DNA of 64,000 nt from Nematopogon swammerdamellus (taxonomy: Eukaryota; Arthropoda; Insecta; Lepidoptera; Adelidae), in assembly GCA_946902875.1 (NCBI GenBank), contig OX336340.1, forward strand, positions 11,547,566-11,611,565, in the 5' to 3' direction. The notes under the pieces are model-generated. The model was not told where the DNA came from. It did no database searches and was given only the letters and a program-made list of their open reading frames with translations. Numbering within the stretch: the stretch's first letter is position 1; each line of letters starts with the position of its first letter. Below are positions 32,100 to 43,526 of this stretch, one piece after another. The translations under genes and the position numbers were made by a program.

Positions 32100-35000
32100 G
32101 TGAATTTCAACTTTCAGCTTATAATTATTATTTCCAGCTGTTGCTTGATAGATAAAGATTTTTACCTATCAAACGGAAACGGAAACCGGTTTTGTTTTCC
32201 GGGCGCGTAATCGATTTGTTCACACTTTAATCACGTCACTCATCTGCTAATAAACAATTTTAATAACTGATGATTCGTAGGTAATTGGACGCAAATCGAT
32301 ACAGATGAAATAAATAATAAAGCCAAATATGAAAATAATATAATACAAATAGAATCGAAATGTATATCACTAGAAGATAACGTACTAAATTGGTATGTAT
32401 GTCCAAAGAGTTTGTATAGCGACGTAATACAAACTCTTTGTGTATGTCAAGAAATACATGATGATTTCGTACCGTGTGGGGCCGGTACTTCAAAAGAATA
32501 GCCCCACTGCATCTCTCCCGTGTATGTCGTAAAAGTCGACTAAGGGATATGACTCCCTTCTTATATTACTAGGTGGTAGGGTTTAACCCGCCCGGGTTGG
32601 TCCCACCGCGCACTGAATGAAAGGTCGGTCGAAACGGCTATGTAAATAGTTTGTGTTTTCCGTCCAGTTCAGTGTAGCCGGCACGACCGAAGGGAAGCAC
32701 TGACGTGGCACCAAATTCACCCGGTGTTATGGGCTGACATTACGGATGTTGTAGGTGATGTAGCCAACCGTGTCAGTTTCCATAAAAAAATAAATAAATA
32801 AATAAATAAATACGCATCGTAATAACGTACATTATTCTGTAATTAGTTTATATTCAACAGAATGCTTAAAATTACATACAAAAAACATTCAAACGAGATA
32901 GATTCGGTACGTTTCATATCTAGACGTATTGTAACTGCATCTCTCCCCGTGCATGTCGTAAAAGGCGACTGAGGGATAAGGACACAGTGCCTTGCTAAAG
33001 GGCAACAGGATAGCCACCTCTCACGTTTGCAAGGTGCTTCCACCGAGTCGTGCAGCAGATTTATCTTGTCCTAATACATTGCTAAACATGGTGGTCGGTG
33101 TTGTGCTATAATTTACAAGAGTACTTGCAGCAGAACACCGATTACTCTGCTTACGCCGGTTGTCGGTATACAGTTTCTGGTATGTATGTAAGTATTGTAA
33201 GTAATGAATGATGCGGGTGATATGTACGTGGTGCAGGTACGCGAATAAGGACCGCGGCGCGAGCTATCACCTGGCGCACGGCAATGCAGCGCGGGTGGTG
33301 GGCGGGAGGTTCGGCTCCCGCGACCCCGCCACCGGCACCGTAAAGGAGACCGTCTACACCGCCGGGCCTAGGGGGTGAGTGCGCTTTTCACCTCTGTTAC
33401 AGGACAGTGCGACACCGTTTCGCCAACGCGAGCCTCCTTCAACATCCGGTCGGCGTGTACCAATGAGTTTATTCTGACGAAAAAATGTACGTGCATACCT
33501 ACACCTGCTGCTTCACCGTTCGGAACCGGTGTAAAACTGTAGGTCCCTTCCCTTGCCCCTTACTAGATAGATAGAGAATTCTTTATTGCTCCAGTAAACA
33601 TTAAACAGTAACAAATACATTGGAAAATTTACATAAGGTGCAAAGGCGGACTTATCCCTTACAGAGATTTCTTACAGTCAACCTTTACTAGGTGGTAGGC
33701 TCAAATTGTAGCCGACTGGGTTGGTACCACCGTACTGGATGTAAGATGGCCGCATAGCAGCCTCGGCTGTGTTCTCCTCTAGTGCAGTATAGCCAGCAAA
33801 TCAGGGAAGTCTCCGGTATGGCACCTACCTTCTCGGAGGTGGTATTGGCTGGTCGGAGCATGCGCTTTGTCCCCTCCAACTCAGCCACCCATATCGGATA
33901 ACATAAAAAAAAAAACATGAGACACTCACGAGAGAGAGTAAAAGACGCAACGCTTTCCTTGGTGGCGGTTGATTAAAGCAGGATTTCAATGTGCCGGGTG
34001 GCTTAATATTGCATCATGTACACGCTAGCTTACGCTATTCATCCAACACGTTTTCTCGCAGTTGATCATTTTTAAGCCTCGAAGCAAAAAGAGGGTTGTT
34101 ATAAGTTTGACGCCTCTGGGAGACCGCTGGAGGTGCCGGGGGACCGCTGAGTAAAAAAAACAATTAAACACGTTCCCCCGACGCCTTTAATTAACTAAGC
34201 GGAAATATGTTTTTACTTTTTAAGTGTTGTCGATGTGTCGGGGTTTAACTCTTCACCTTTCCACCTATATGCTTATGCTTAAATTTGTAATATATGCATA
34301 AATTTGTAATTTAACTTTTATTTTCATACCATGTGAAAGAAAGTAAGTAGTTTAGGTAAAAGCGTCGAAGTACAAAAAGGGAGCTGCAAGTCAACTAGGA
34401 TTATATCTAGAATAATATCAATGGATGCGAGCACGGTTGGGGGCAAAGCCTTCGCCCATTGATATTATAATCCTTTCACGCCTGCACGATACGTACGCTC
34501 GTATAGGTAGATTTATTATTCGGTGTCGAAAAAAAATCAGAGAAAAGAGTTTTACTGTTACAGACGCTTGGATTTATTTTGGTACTTCTGACCGTGATTC
34601 TAGGAAATCGCTTGCATGCATATGATTCTTAATAGCCTGGATGTTAGGGTAAACGTATTCCAGCACTCCCATACAGATCATAAAGTGTGAAAATGCAGGT
34701 TTCGTGCGAAGGGGCCAAGCATCCACAGAAAAATGGACCTAGACCAAAGACCTCGCGGTCCTATCGGCAACCGCGACGACCCCTACTTCGACCCGAGCGA
34801 GGACCCGAGCTATGCCTTCCAGTTCAAGACCGCTACCTACTCGAAGAATGAAAACGCAGATAGCAGGGGAGACGTAAAAGGTGATATTATAACAATCTAT
34901 ATTTATGTTCGTCAGCCTCGGCAGCTCAGTGGTGCGATCGATCGACCGCCGTTCCTGATTGGTCGAAGCGGCTATGTATATCGTTCGTATTTTCCGTCCA

Positions 35001-37360
35001 GTTCAGTGTAGTCGGCACAATCAAAGGAACCAAAGGCATCCACGGCCCACGGGTGACTAGCAGTAGGACAGTTCTCTTTGACTTAGGCAAAACATGGATC
35101 GTGAAGAAATCTCTCTCGAAACCACAAGTAACCAACAGTAAGACTGGTTGACGACCTACAATGTATGGTTATCGAATTGCCATAATTATTTTTTTATTGG
35201 AATAAGTATCTTCCACCTTAGGGAATAGTGCAAGTTTCATCAACATCGGTTCAGTAGTTTTCAACATATGGACTGGACATACTTAAAAAAACAACTAGAA
35301 CTTAAAAGTGTTAAATCATATGTTGATTCATATCGGACCCTTGAGTTGAAGGCGGTACAAAAGCACAAAAGGGGTACATCTATAAATTTTCAGGTGTGCT
35401 TTTGTACCGCCTTCAACTCAAGGGTACGAATATGAATCGAAATATTATTTAACACTTTCAAGTTCTAGTTGTTTTTTGAAGTCGGTAAACAGTTTTTAAT
35501 TGTTATTGTACTTACCTATAACCTAACTGGCGTTATTTAACAAGTTGTTTAACTATGTTCTTTCACAACCGCCTGCGCGTCGCGTGGATCGATGTAGGTC
35601 ACTACTCGTTCGTGGACGACGTGGGCGAACGTCACGACGTATCCTATGTCGCCGGGCGGGACACCGGCTTCCACGTGTCCTCCGCCCACCCCGACAGCCC
35701 GGCCGCGTTGGCGCCGCTCTTCTACCGCGCGCCGCTCGTCCGCGGCGAGAAGCGCCCGCGCGGTCGCACCTCCGTGCAGAGGGGACTCGACGGCTCTTAT
35801 AGGTAGCTACTGTCAGCCCATTTACAATCGAAATCTTTATTCAACTGGTGTATACATACTTTTACAACGAAGAGGCCACAGAATAAACGAGTTAACATTC
35901 TATAAAGTGATAAGCCGCGACCTTTAGTATTAGGTTAAGCCACTGCAAGCCGCATACCTAAATGCCTTTTCAGATATTAAAAGCATTTTAATTTCAGGTT
36001 CATATCAGCTGGACCGGACCAGAGGAGAACAGAGAGTAGCGACTCGCAAGGAAATGTCAGAGGGTCCTACACATTCTTGGACGACAAAGGAGTTCAGAGG
36101 TCATTGTCTTATGTATGATTGATGTCTATCAATGTTGTAGTCTTATATTTAGACAATTAAATAAAATAGACGCTCCTTGTTATAGAACTGTTCACTACAT
36201 CGCCGGACCAGGAATTGGTTATCGAATCGTGAAAAATGGCAAGGATCCATACATTCCGTCTTATTTCCCGACAATCCCGAGTGCTTATGATCCTGACTTC
36301 GCTCTGTCGACTGGAGGTGAGAGCGATTTACACACTGAAGGAAAGTACCCAGACGCTGACTCGTCGGTTGACGACATATTTATAGGCCCGGACGGCACCT
36401 CGGCGTCTGGTCACGTGAAGCCGCCTCCATTCTCTTCTGGAGGCGGCGACAAAGGAGATAAGAAGCCGGGAACTGGAGGAAGCAAGCCCGCCGGAGCTTT
36501 GGGCGGACTGGGTGAAGACGAGGACGCTGGGTACGGATCGTTCAGCATCGATAAACCTCGTCCAATATCAGGTATGTAGGTAAGCCTGTTTCAATGTTTC
36601 AATTAAAATTTTCAGAGCATCAGGTCTTAAACGTTTCTGTACTTAGATGGACCGACTGAGATTTATTTTTGACGCAGGTATTAAGCCCGGCAAGCGACCT
36701 GGCAGGCCAGGAAGACCGACGAACAAGCCGTACGTGCCGATTCCACCTCACCGCCCTTCTACCACCCCTATTGACCCAAGTTTCGGATCCAACGAGGCTG
36801 ACGTGGACGATCCTGGTCCAATCAAGGGCAACGGCTACGACTCGGATAAGGATGGCTACAGACCCGACAAAGGAGACGGATTTAGACCTGATAAGGAAGG
36901 CGGGTACATTCCCATTAAGGAAGATGCCTACAGACCCGACAAAGGAGACGGATTTAAACCTGATAAGGAAGGCGGGTACATTCCCAACAAGGGAGATGGC
37001 TACATAACCGACAAAGGAAATGGATTTAGACCTAATAAAGGAGAGGGGTACACTCCTAATAAGGAGAACGGCTACATGCCCAACAAAGGAAACGGTTTCG
37101 GACCTGACAAGGGAGACGGGTACAGCTCGGACAAGGAGGGTCACAGTCCCGACAAGGGCGGCGAAGGTCCGGAGTACGGCATCGGATTCAACATCGACCA
37201 CACGAAGCCGGGCTCCACCATCATCCGGAACATCGGCGAGGACTACTTCGCGGTGCCGCCGGGCGTGGCGGTGCGCGCGCATGTCCAGAGTATAGACCTC
37301 TACCCATTCGGCTCCAAGCGGCTCTCGCCCGGCGAGGCAATTGATAAAGTCAGCTCGTAG
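31972..37360 (+). CDS. Secreted cuticular protein with three R&R-like chitin-binding modules and a repetitive tail
   Basis: Seven exons: 31972-32099, 33237-33374, 34699-34880, 35598-35802, 35998-36099, 36186-36571 and 36678-37360. They sum to 1,824 nt with consistent phases, giving 607 residues. Residues 1-17 (MYKSVVACVMLCWCCSG) are a signal peptide. Three segments fit the Rebers-Riddiford / Chitin_bind_4 pattern of G-x-(Y/F)-x-F, D-x-x-G, V-x-Y-x-A, G-(F/Y): about 40-90 (FDFGY to YTAGPRGF), 127-174 (YAFQF, VKGHYSFVDDVGERHDV, YVAGRDTGF) and 217-264 (YRF, VRGSYTFLDDKGVQR, YIAGPGIGY). These are expected to bind chitin in the exoskeleton. About 431-540 is a run of roughly ten-residue Gly/Asp/Lys/Pro repeats such as GDGFRPDKEGGY; 541-607 is a non-repetitive cap. 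Most R&R proteins have one such module and are shorter. The splice after VQR uses a weak donor (AG|GTCATT), chosen because it restores the motif; read-through there would end soon at a stop. Family fairly sure; subclass unknown. Confidence 0.85.
32469..32812 (+). mobile_element. SINE family A, long form lacking the tRNA/5S head
   Basis: 5' module GTACCGTGTGGGGCCGG is joined directly to the body through GGGATATGACTCCCTTC, so the head is deleted. It ends CCATAAAAAAA then AAAT repeats. The same junction is present at 48881-49125. Confidence 0.8.
33237..33374 (+). CDS. Cuticular protein exon 2 (R&R-like module 1)
   Basis: Acceptor gtgcag, donor GG|GTGAGT. Encodes (G)YANKDRGASYHLAHG to VYTAGPRG. 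GC-rich, with the GGRFGSRDPATG turn typical of chitin-binding modules. Confidence 0.88.
33440..33915 (+). mobile_element. SINE family B with a nested insertion
   Basis: The CCGGTCGGCGTGTACCAATG head remnant, the body shared with family A and a poly(A) at 33905-33915 are visible. At 33565-33688 it is interrupted by about 120 bp starting GATAGATAGAGAATTC, bounded by CTTACTA and CTTTACTA, a likely target duplication. Confidence 0.7.
34398..34473. repeat. Inverted repeat in a cuticular-gene intron
   Basis: GGATTATATCTAGAATAATA...CAATGG faces CCATTGATATTATAATCC around a central GCGAGCACGGTTGGG segment. Confidence 0.5.
34699..34880 (+). CDS. Cuticular protein exon 3
   Basis: Acceptor aaatgcag, donor AAAG|GTGATA. 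Completes module 1 with GFRAKG, adds a charged linker (RPRGPIGNRDDPYFDPSED), and begins module 2 with PSYAFQFKTATYSKN to GDVK. Confidence 0.85.
34911..35027 (+). mobile_element. SINE family A, internally deleted
   Basis: Head start GTCAGCCTCGGCAGCTCAGT jumps to the body (GTCGAAGCGGCTATG; CCGTCCAGTTCAGTGTAG). No tail. Begins 31 bp after the exon 3 donor of the cuticular gene. Confidence 0.65.
35286..35477. mobile_element. Foldback MITE in a cuticular-gene intron
   Basis: Arms of about 80 bp: the left begins AAAAAACAACTAGAACTT and includes TTGAGTTGAAGGCGGTACAA; the right has TTGTACCGCCTTCAACTCAA and ends AAGTTCTAGTTGTTTTTT. Loop about 30 bp. Confidence 0.75.
35598..35802 (+). CDS. Cuticular protein exon 4 (R&R-like module 2)
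   Basis: Acceptor gatgtag, donor TATAG|GTAGCT. Encodes (G)HYSFVDDVGERHDVSYVAG, then an Arg/Pro-rich linker. An open frame runs through the acceptor from about 35555, but only the spliced join rebuilds VKGHYSF. Confidence 0.85.
35998..36099 (+). CDS. Cuticular protein exon 5 (start of R&R-like module 3)
   Basis: Acceptor atttcag. Encodes (R)FISAGPDQRRTESSDSQGN and VRGSYTFLDDKGVQ. Donor taken at AG|GTCATT. The alternative GTATGA donor 10 nt downstream breaks the frame with exon 6. Confidence 0.78.
36186..36571 (+). CDS. Cuticular protein exon 6 (end of module 3, Gly-rich linker)
   Basis: Acceptor tgttatag after an intron of only 86 nt; donor CAG|GTATGT. Encodes (R)TVHYIAGPGIGYRIVKNG, then a Pro/Ser/Gly-rich low-complexity region containing SSGGGDKGDKKPGTGGSKP. 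Confidence 0.85.
36678..37360 (+). CDS. Cuticular protein exon 7 (repeat tail and C-terminal cap)
   Basis: Acceptor gacgcag, TAG stop at 37358-37360. Holds about ten degenerate repeats built on G-x-G-(Y/F)-x-(P/S)-(D/N)-K, then a non-repetitive end (IRNIGEDYFAVPPGVAVRA, DLYPFGSKRLSPGE). The repeats differ at many sites, so the array is not a recent expansion. Confidence 0.88.
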
Positions 37361-37780
37361 TCTGCTTGTTGTGTTGTTCGTAATCAGAAAAAGTTTGATA
37401 TTATTGTAATTAAACAGTTATTGTACCATCGATTTAAGTTAAGTTACCTAACCTGTAAATACATAGATAAGGCTGTTTAAAATATACGCGTTGAAGTTTG
37501 CCATACATCCGTGAATTGAATATCAAGTCTCCGATTGATGAGTTTTTTAGTCACATAAGTATCCATCTTGCCCTTGTCATTCATGCGTTTGTTAGGGAAT
37601 AATTTAATGCTGTTTTTAACTGTAGGTATACAGATGTATAATTTATATAAAACGTATTTATTAAATGAACACAAGTGCCAAGCGCACGAAGCTTGTACAT
37701 GCATATATACTCCTTCCTGCCCCAACCTCCTCCAACATGTCTTGCCTATTTGTCTGCTTCGTTGTGCCTAGAATGAAACA

Positions 37781-37786
37781 AATAAA
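37781..37786 (+). terminator. Candidate polyadenylation signal of the cuticular gene
   Basis: AATAAA, the first canonical hexamer seen on this strand after the TAG stop, about 420 nt downstream, followed by AT-rich sequence. Confidence 0.5.
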
Positions 37787-37799
37787 TCTTTACAAAAAT

Positions 37800-37805
37800 T
37801 TTATT
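37800..37805 (-). terminator. Candidate distal polyadenylation signal for the minus-strand gene (MCU)
   Basis: AATAAA on the minus strand, 14 bp past the plus-strand signal and facing it. If used by MCU, the 3' UTR would be about 5.7 kb. Another minus-strand hexamer occurs near 38,345. Actual use is unproven. Confidence 0.3.
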
Positions 37806-40800
37806 TGAACAACTTGACTGTAAATTTAACAAAATTGTATAATAGTACTATTATATTGAATGTTATTGGTTAGTTGTATATAACATATTGTTATATAGAC
37901 TACATATAAGTATCCATCCCATCAACTCGTGCAAACATTCCATTTGTTGAGGAAGGAAATATTGGAAGTAGACTATCAGAACAACCAGAAACTCGAAACG
38001 ACATATTTATGTAAGTAGGTAGGTATATTAGTTTGGCAATTCGAAAGAGTTACTAATCATAATCAACAGTGTTAAAGAAATTTGTTAGACGTTAGTAGGT
38101 ACAATAGTCAAATGTAATATAGGAGAGGGTCAAGAAATATGTGTTAGTATGAAACATTACATCAATCAATTAAAATAAATCTGTAATTATTTTAACATCG
38201 AATAAGAAGTATAATCATGAATAATCAGTCAAATATTTATGCTTAGGTACTTACCTTAGTAATGATTAGGGGAAAATATTCAACTTTCACTAACTGTGAG
38301 AAGTGGTTTACACACATTTAGGAATGTGTGCACTTGTGATATTTTTTATTACTTCCACGATAATTACAACAAGCTTGGAGAAGAATCAACATGAAAGTCG
38401 TAGTACCTACACTTAACTCACGTAGGGTCATGAAGCAAGCAGCTTCATCTTCATCTTCATCGTAATCATAATAATCAACTTCAGCGTAACCCTAAAAATT
38501 ACATTAGGTACTTATAGTAAAAAAAAATTACATGTTTAAACAAACATTATATTTGGTGTTCATAGTGATGGATGACACATGCACTCTCGTTTCATTCTGA
38601 ATCTTGTATTTGTTGGAAGCAACTGGCAAGGATTGTAGGTGCACTATACGTGTACCGAGCACCTATCTATATGCTTTTGGTTTTAATTTTATAGATGTAG
38701 GTACTCTCTACGAGTCTACGAGAATACAGGAAGGGGCGGATTTTAAACATCGCATACAATCATAGGATTTCAGGCAGGATTTTCGAGATTTTACTAATTT
38801 GGACCCCATTTCAAATCAAATTTGTTTCAAATTTTTCTTATTTAAAACCGATATAAGCTTTAATCTCCTTCAAAAAGTTTGGCCCATATTAGATGCGGGT
38901 AAGTAGGTTAGCTATAAAATATGAAATAAGCTTAGAAGTGGGTGGTGAGCGGCTTACTCGTAGCTTGTGAACGACAGTGGTAGAAATTAACAAAGGAAAT
39001 ACAGACAGTAAGTATGCTCCTTCAAATTGTAGCACTCTCCGGCCAGGACTTCTCAGACAAATGCCAGCTCGAACAAACCAGAGGGGGCGAGGTCCCTTTT
39101 AGCAAATATAAAGTAGTACTATGTTACTGGTTTGTATAAGTATTCCCGCATTATTCAGTGACGCCGACCTTGGAAATAGACACGAGTGCTTGCACAATGC
39201 ACATGTATATAATGACTATCGCCGACCTTTTACTCCGACCGGATGAATAATAATTCAGACATAACTTGCATGCAAATCTAGAGCATTAAACTAATAAATA
39301 AATTCTCGATTTAAAAAACTTGTAAAGAGCAGCTCGATACAGATGCAAATTAAAATGTCAATAATAGAATAACATCGTCCTGTGTATTGTTGTGCATAAT
39401 TTTTACCTAAATTAGTTTTAAATATCTAATTACAATTTTCTTAGAAGCTACGCTTCGTACAGTTTTAATGCTACTTTATATTAAGGTACATATAAAAATT
39501 GTTAGAAAAAGGTCCTAAAAGGCAAAGTTGCAAATCACAAGAGTGAAGCATTGAGCGTAGGTGAGGTGCAATATTAAATATTTACAAGGTACATTTACTC
39601 CTACCCCACACCCCCAGACAGTTCAGTCAAGCGATCCCAAAGTCAAGTATATGGAGGTGACACGGCATGTGCCAGCCTCACACGTCTCCGCACATTTGTC
39701 GACAGGGGCTACGACAACATTTTTCTCGATTAACACTGTCGGGAGCATTAAGGATTCATTTTATAATACAATATAAATTCATCTGCTCTCCTCGTATTGA
39801 AAAAGAGAAAAAAAAAAATTGGTCTCAAAGCCTTTTAATGCCCTGGAACAGATTCAATAGATACAACTTACAAAATGTTGAACGTAAAAAAAACTCTAAG
39901 GTTCTTCAAGTTTTTGCACGAGCGTACGAGCACAAGAACGTAAGTATGGTGTACTTACTGCCGATAATATTTTTTTTGATTGTTGTCACAGTCTCCTTGT
40001 GACGGCCAGTGTCGAGTGACTCTTGTGAACTCGTCTTCCAAACCATCGGTATCGGATCAGCCGGTAAGGCATCGTGGCACTTGCACCGTCTACTCACCTC
40101 CTCCACATCATCTGATTGATGTCCAAAGATCACAGCCATAAACACAAATATGAGGCCGGCGGGAGTCGCCTCCGCGCCGCCGCGCCGCCCCAGCCGACAT
40201 CACAACACTTTTCCCATCTCTCTAATTCATAGAAAAACTAATTCAGTATAGGGAAATGTTAGAATATGAAAACTTTAACTTTACACATGTTAGTCATTTG
40301 TAAATTATAAATAAAAACTCGTGGCTAACACTTTCATTTATGTAACAATATATTTTTAAGAATAGAAAATATATAAACAAACTAACACAACTCGAATTAG
40401 GTAACAACGGGTGTCCACGCCGCGCCCGAGGGGGTCGCGGGTGCCGGCATTAATATTTCAATCTATCTACTTACCTATACACTAAACACTCCCTGAAGAA
40501 TAAAACTTGAACAATATATTATGTTGGCACAGAGCAAGCGTCCGCGTTGCTTTGTGCCGTCACAAGCTTGTGCTACGAAATTCACTTTGTGAAAAAGCAA
40601 CACATCTAAATTTAAAATATAAGTTACAAATATTGACTATGCTAATAGATTGTAGCAAGTAGGGCTTAGATTAAGTACCCTGAAGTCTTTGAGTCAGCGA
40701 TGACTAAAAACCCGTAAACTCAGCAAACAACGCCAACAATATAAGAAAATATGCTTAAACCTATCTCACAATTTACCTATTATAGAGGGGTGAATGTTGA

Positions 40801-41829
40801 CACTCACAAGATCACTTCAGTATGGAGGCCCTCGGAAAAGGAACTACATTAAATATTCAGCAAAAATTCAGCGTAAGCATTCAAAGTAAGGCCTTGCATA
40901 TACATACACAATAGATATTAAAATTGAATAATACAAAAATTCAATATGTTACATGATCAGATCTAGGAAATAAGCCAGTCCACTGACATGCACGTCTCTG
41001 ATAATGTTTACAAAGTAGCATGCATGGGTCGACCATAGGTTAGTTGAACCATAGGCCACTAAACCGTTACTCTCACTCAAACTTAGTTAAAGCAACTAGC
41101 TATCAACCAAAACACATGCCGCCCTGTGTCTGCTGCGTGCCAGACAATAACATGCATATTCTATTGAGTAGCATAACAAACAATGTGGCATGACACATCG
41201 CAACACAACTTAGTTGTAGCGTTACAAATGAAATGTGCGCTATCATACGTTAGGTGTTAGGTGGTACTCCAAGCCGGTCTAACGTGTATACACGGGCTGG
41301 TCCATCTTCTTTACGTAATGACATTAGGTAACATGTGATTTCAAAGTAGGTTGTATTTCTTAGAGTATGTAGGTTCAATATACTAATATACTAGTAGGTT
41401 AAATTACTAACTTTGCATGGGACAGTATTGTGCGTTTTGAACTAAAAAGATAGGCATGTTATATTTATAAATATAATAAACAAACAAGCGAAAACGTTGA
41501 AAAACATTCAATAAGCAATAGCAATACAGCGTTTGTAATTCATGTTTCTTTATGTTTGCAAGTATAGCTAAGTTTAAAAGTTGGTTGAAGCTATTAAAGC
41601 GAAACAGTTAGAAATTAGATTTGTTTCAAAGGATTTTCTGAAAAATTCTCATCACGAGAGCTAGTCTAGTCAGTTATAAAAGCAACCTGATGAGTAGAAG
41701 AATAAGTGGCTTTGTTTTACCATCTCATTGTATTACTTATATGTAGATTTGACTAGTAGGTATCTAATTGGCTGATTGAGCGCCAAATATTTGTTAGTGT
41801 AAATACTTTTAGTCTACCGTGGATATTCA

Positions 41830-43040
41830 TATAGTTGGTATTTGGCTTACTATGGTTGTGTGAAATAGTACATCGGCCAAACAAAGCGCAGCGTCACGGA
41901 ACGCATTTCCGAACACATCAGAGCAGTCAAGAACATGGACAAAACCAAGTCTGCCATAGTTGAGCGTGTGAAGCGTGTCGACTCCGGAATGCATCACTGG
42001 ATAAGATTCAGGTAAAAATTTTGGCCACTGAAAAATTACTCTTTCCACGCATCATCCGTGAGTCCATCGAGATATCGAAGCATGCAAACTTCGACTCTTT
42101 CCACGCATCATCCGTAAGTCCATCGAGATATCGAAGCATGCAAACTTCGACTCTTTCCACGCATCATCCGTAAGTCCATCGAGATATCGAAGCATGCAAA
42201 CTTCGACTCTTTCCACGCATCATCCGTAAGTCCATCGAGATATCGAAGCATGCAAACTTCGACTCTTTCCACGCATCATCCGTGAGTCCATCGAGATATC
42301 GAAGCATGCAAACTTCGACTCTTTCCACGCATCATCCGTAAGTCCATCGAGATATCGAAGCATGCAAACTTCGACTCTTTCCACGCATCATCCGTAAGTC
42401 CATCGAGATATCGAAGCATGCAAACTTCGACTCTTTCCACGCATCATCCGTGAGTCCATCGAGATATCGAAGCATGCAAACTTCGACTCTTTCCACGCAT
42501 CATCCGTGAGTCCATCGAGATATCGAAGCATGCAAACTTCGACTCTTTCCACGCATCATCCGTGAGTCCATCGAGATATCGAAGCATGCAAACTTCGACT
42601 CTTTCCACGCATCATCCGTGAGTCCATCGAGATATCGAAGCATGCAAACTTCGACTCTTTCCACGCATCATCCGTGAGTCCATCGAAATATCGAAGCATG
42701 CAAACTTCAACAGGCTGTCTCCGGTATGGAATCCCGTGCTCGCCCCCCTGAAGAGCGGCAGGTCTGGCAGTGTGCACCAGCAGCAGCGGGAAGACACCGT
42801 CAGTACATTCTGCTCCCCGGCGGAGGTGCGGAACGCAGCCCAAGCCGAATTGGTGCCTACCCACAGCTGCAACTACAATCTTCGCAGCCGCTCACGTTTG
42901 ATAGGCAGTGTTCTGTCAACCAGGGGCCCAACCGCAGCCAGGCACTCGCCCTAAAGATGGACTGCACCCGCCAATCCGAAACGTCGGCCATAGTGACCGC
43001 GAATTCCAACCATGGTAATCCAAACATCAACTATATTTGA
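41830..43040 (+). pseudogene. Penelope-like element 3' remnant (GIY-YIG endonuclease region)
   Basis: Frames read CGCVK, stop, YIGQTKRSVTERISEHIRAV, NMDKTKSAIVERV and HHWIRF, then LFPRIIRESIEISKHANF, RLSPVWNPVLAPLKSG and PTHSCNYNLRSRSRLIGS. Order and spacing match the GIY-YIG nuclease and tail of Penelope-type retroelements. Stops, frame changes and an internal tandem expansion show it is dead. The RT domain is absent. Confidence 0.65.
42039..42710 (+). repeat. Tandem array: 12 copies of a 56-bp unit
   Basis: Unit starts at 42039, 42095, 42151 and every 56 bp to 42655. Units are almost identical. They vary mainly at one site, CCGTGAGT or CCGTAAGT, in the order G A A A G A A G G G G G; the last unit also has GAAATATCG and CTTCAA. 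Each unit covers the FPRIIRESIEISKHANF part of the Penelope nuclease once; 56 is not a multiple of three, so the frame shifts at each copy. Confidence 0.93.
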
Positions 43041-43526
43041 TAGTGTATTCGTTTGTAGTGGCTATTCGTTTGTGGCTGTTGCCATTCTTGTTCTATTGGT
43101 CGATCGACCATTTCAATAGTAGACCCTCCTCCACCGAACACAACATTTGCGCTTCTGCTTCTCGAGGGAATATCGGTGCGGTAGACGACTCTGTCGCTGG
43201 CGGCAAGTGGCGTTGAGCAGTCCTGTCTGACTGGCCGGTCAGTCGAAACATCTAATCACAAATTAAATATAATTTACTTAACAACTAAGAAGTCTATCAT
43301 TCAAATAACCGCATCAGACATTTAGTTAGCCAGGTGGCCGAGCGAAAGGAGCCGCGAAAGTTACTATCAAAATATTCATATTAAATGAAACAAACAAACA
43401 AACAAATAGAAAGGTGTAAGGTGGAGGAGGAGTCCGCTGTAGGTACAATAGTCGTGACACACAATAGTGCACGAGCGAGGGGGGTGGAGGCTATCGCCTG
43501 GTGATGCGCAGAGCGCGCAGTAAATA

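Larger units (their letters stand above)
37361..41829. other. Gene-free stretch, possible MCU 3' UTR
   Basis: AT-rich with scattered GC patches (about 40,150-40,200 and 40,410-40,450). No SINE, foldback or protein-like frame recognised. Lies between the cuticular stop and the MCU stop. Confidence 0.4.

Noticed and set aside
42039..42710. CRISPR-like array
   Set aside because: Units are contiguous with no spacers; it is a plain tandem repeat in an insect genome.
42556..42872. Minus-strand open frames over the tandem array
   Set aside because: They are shadows of the plus-strand Penelope remnant and its repeats.
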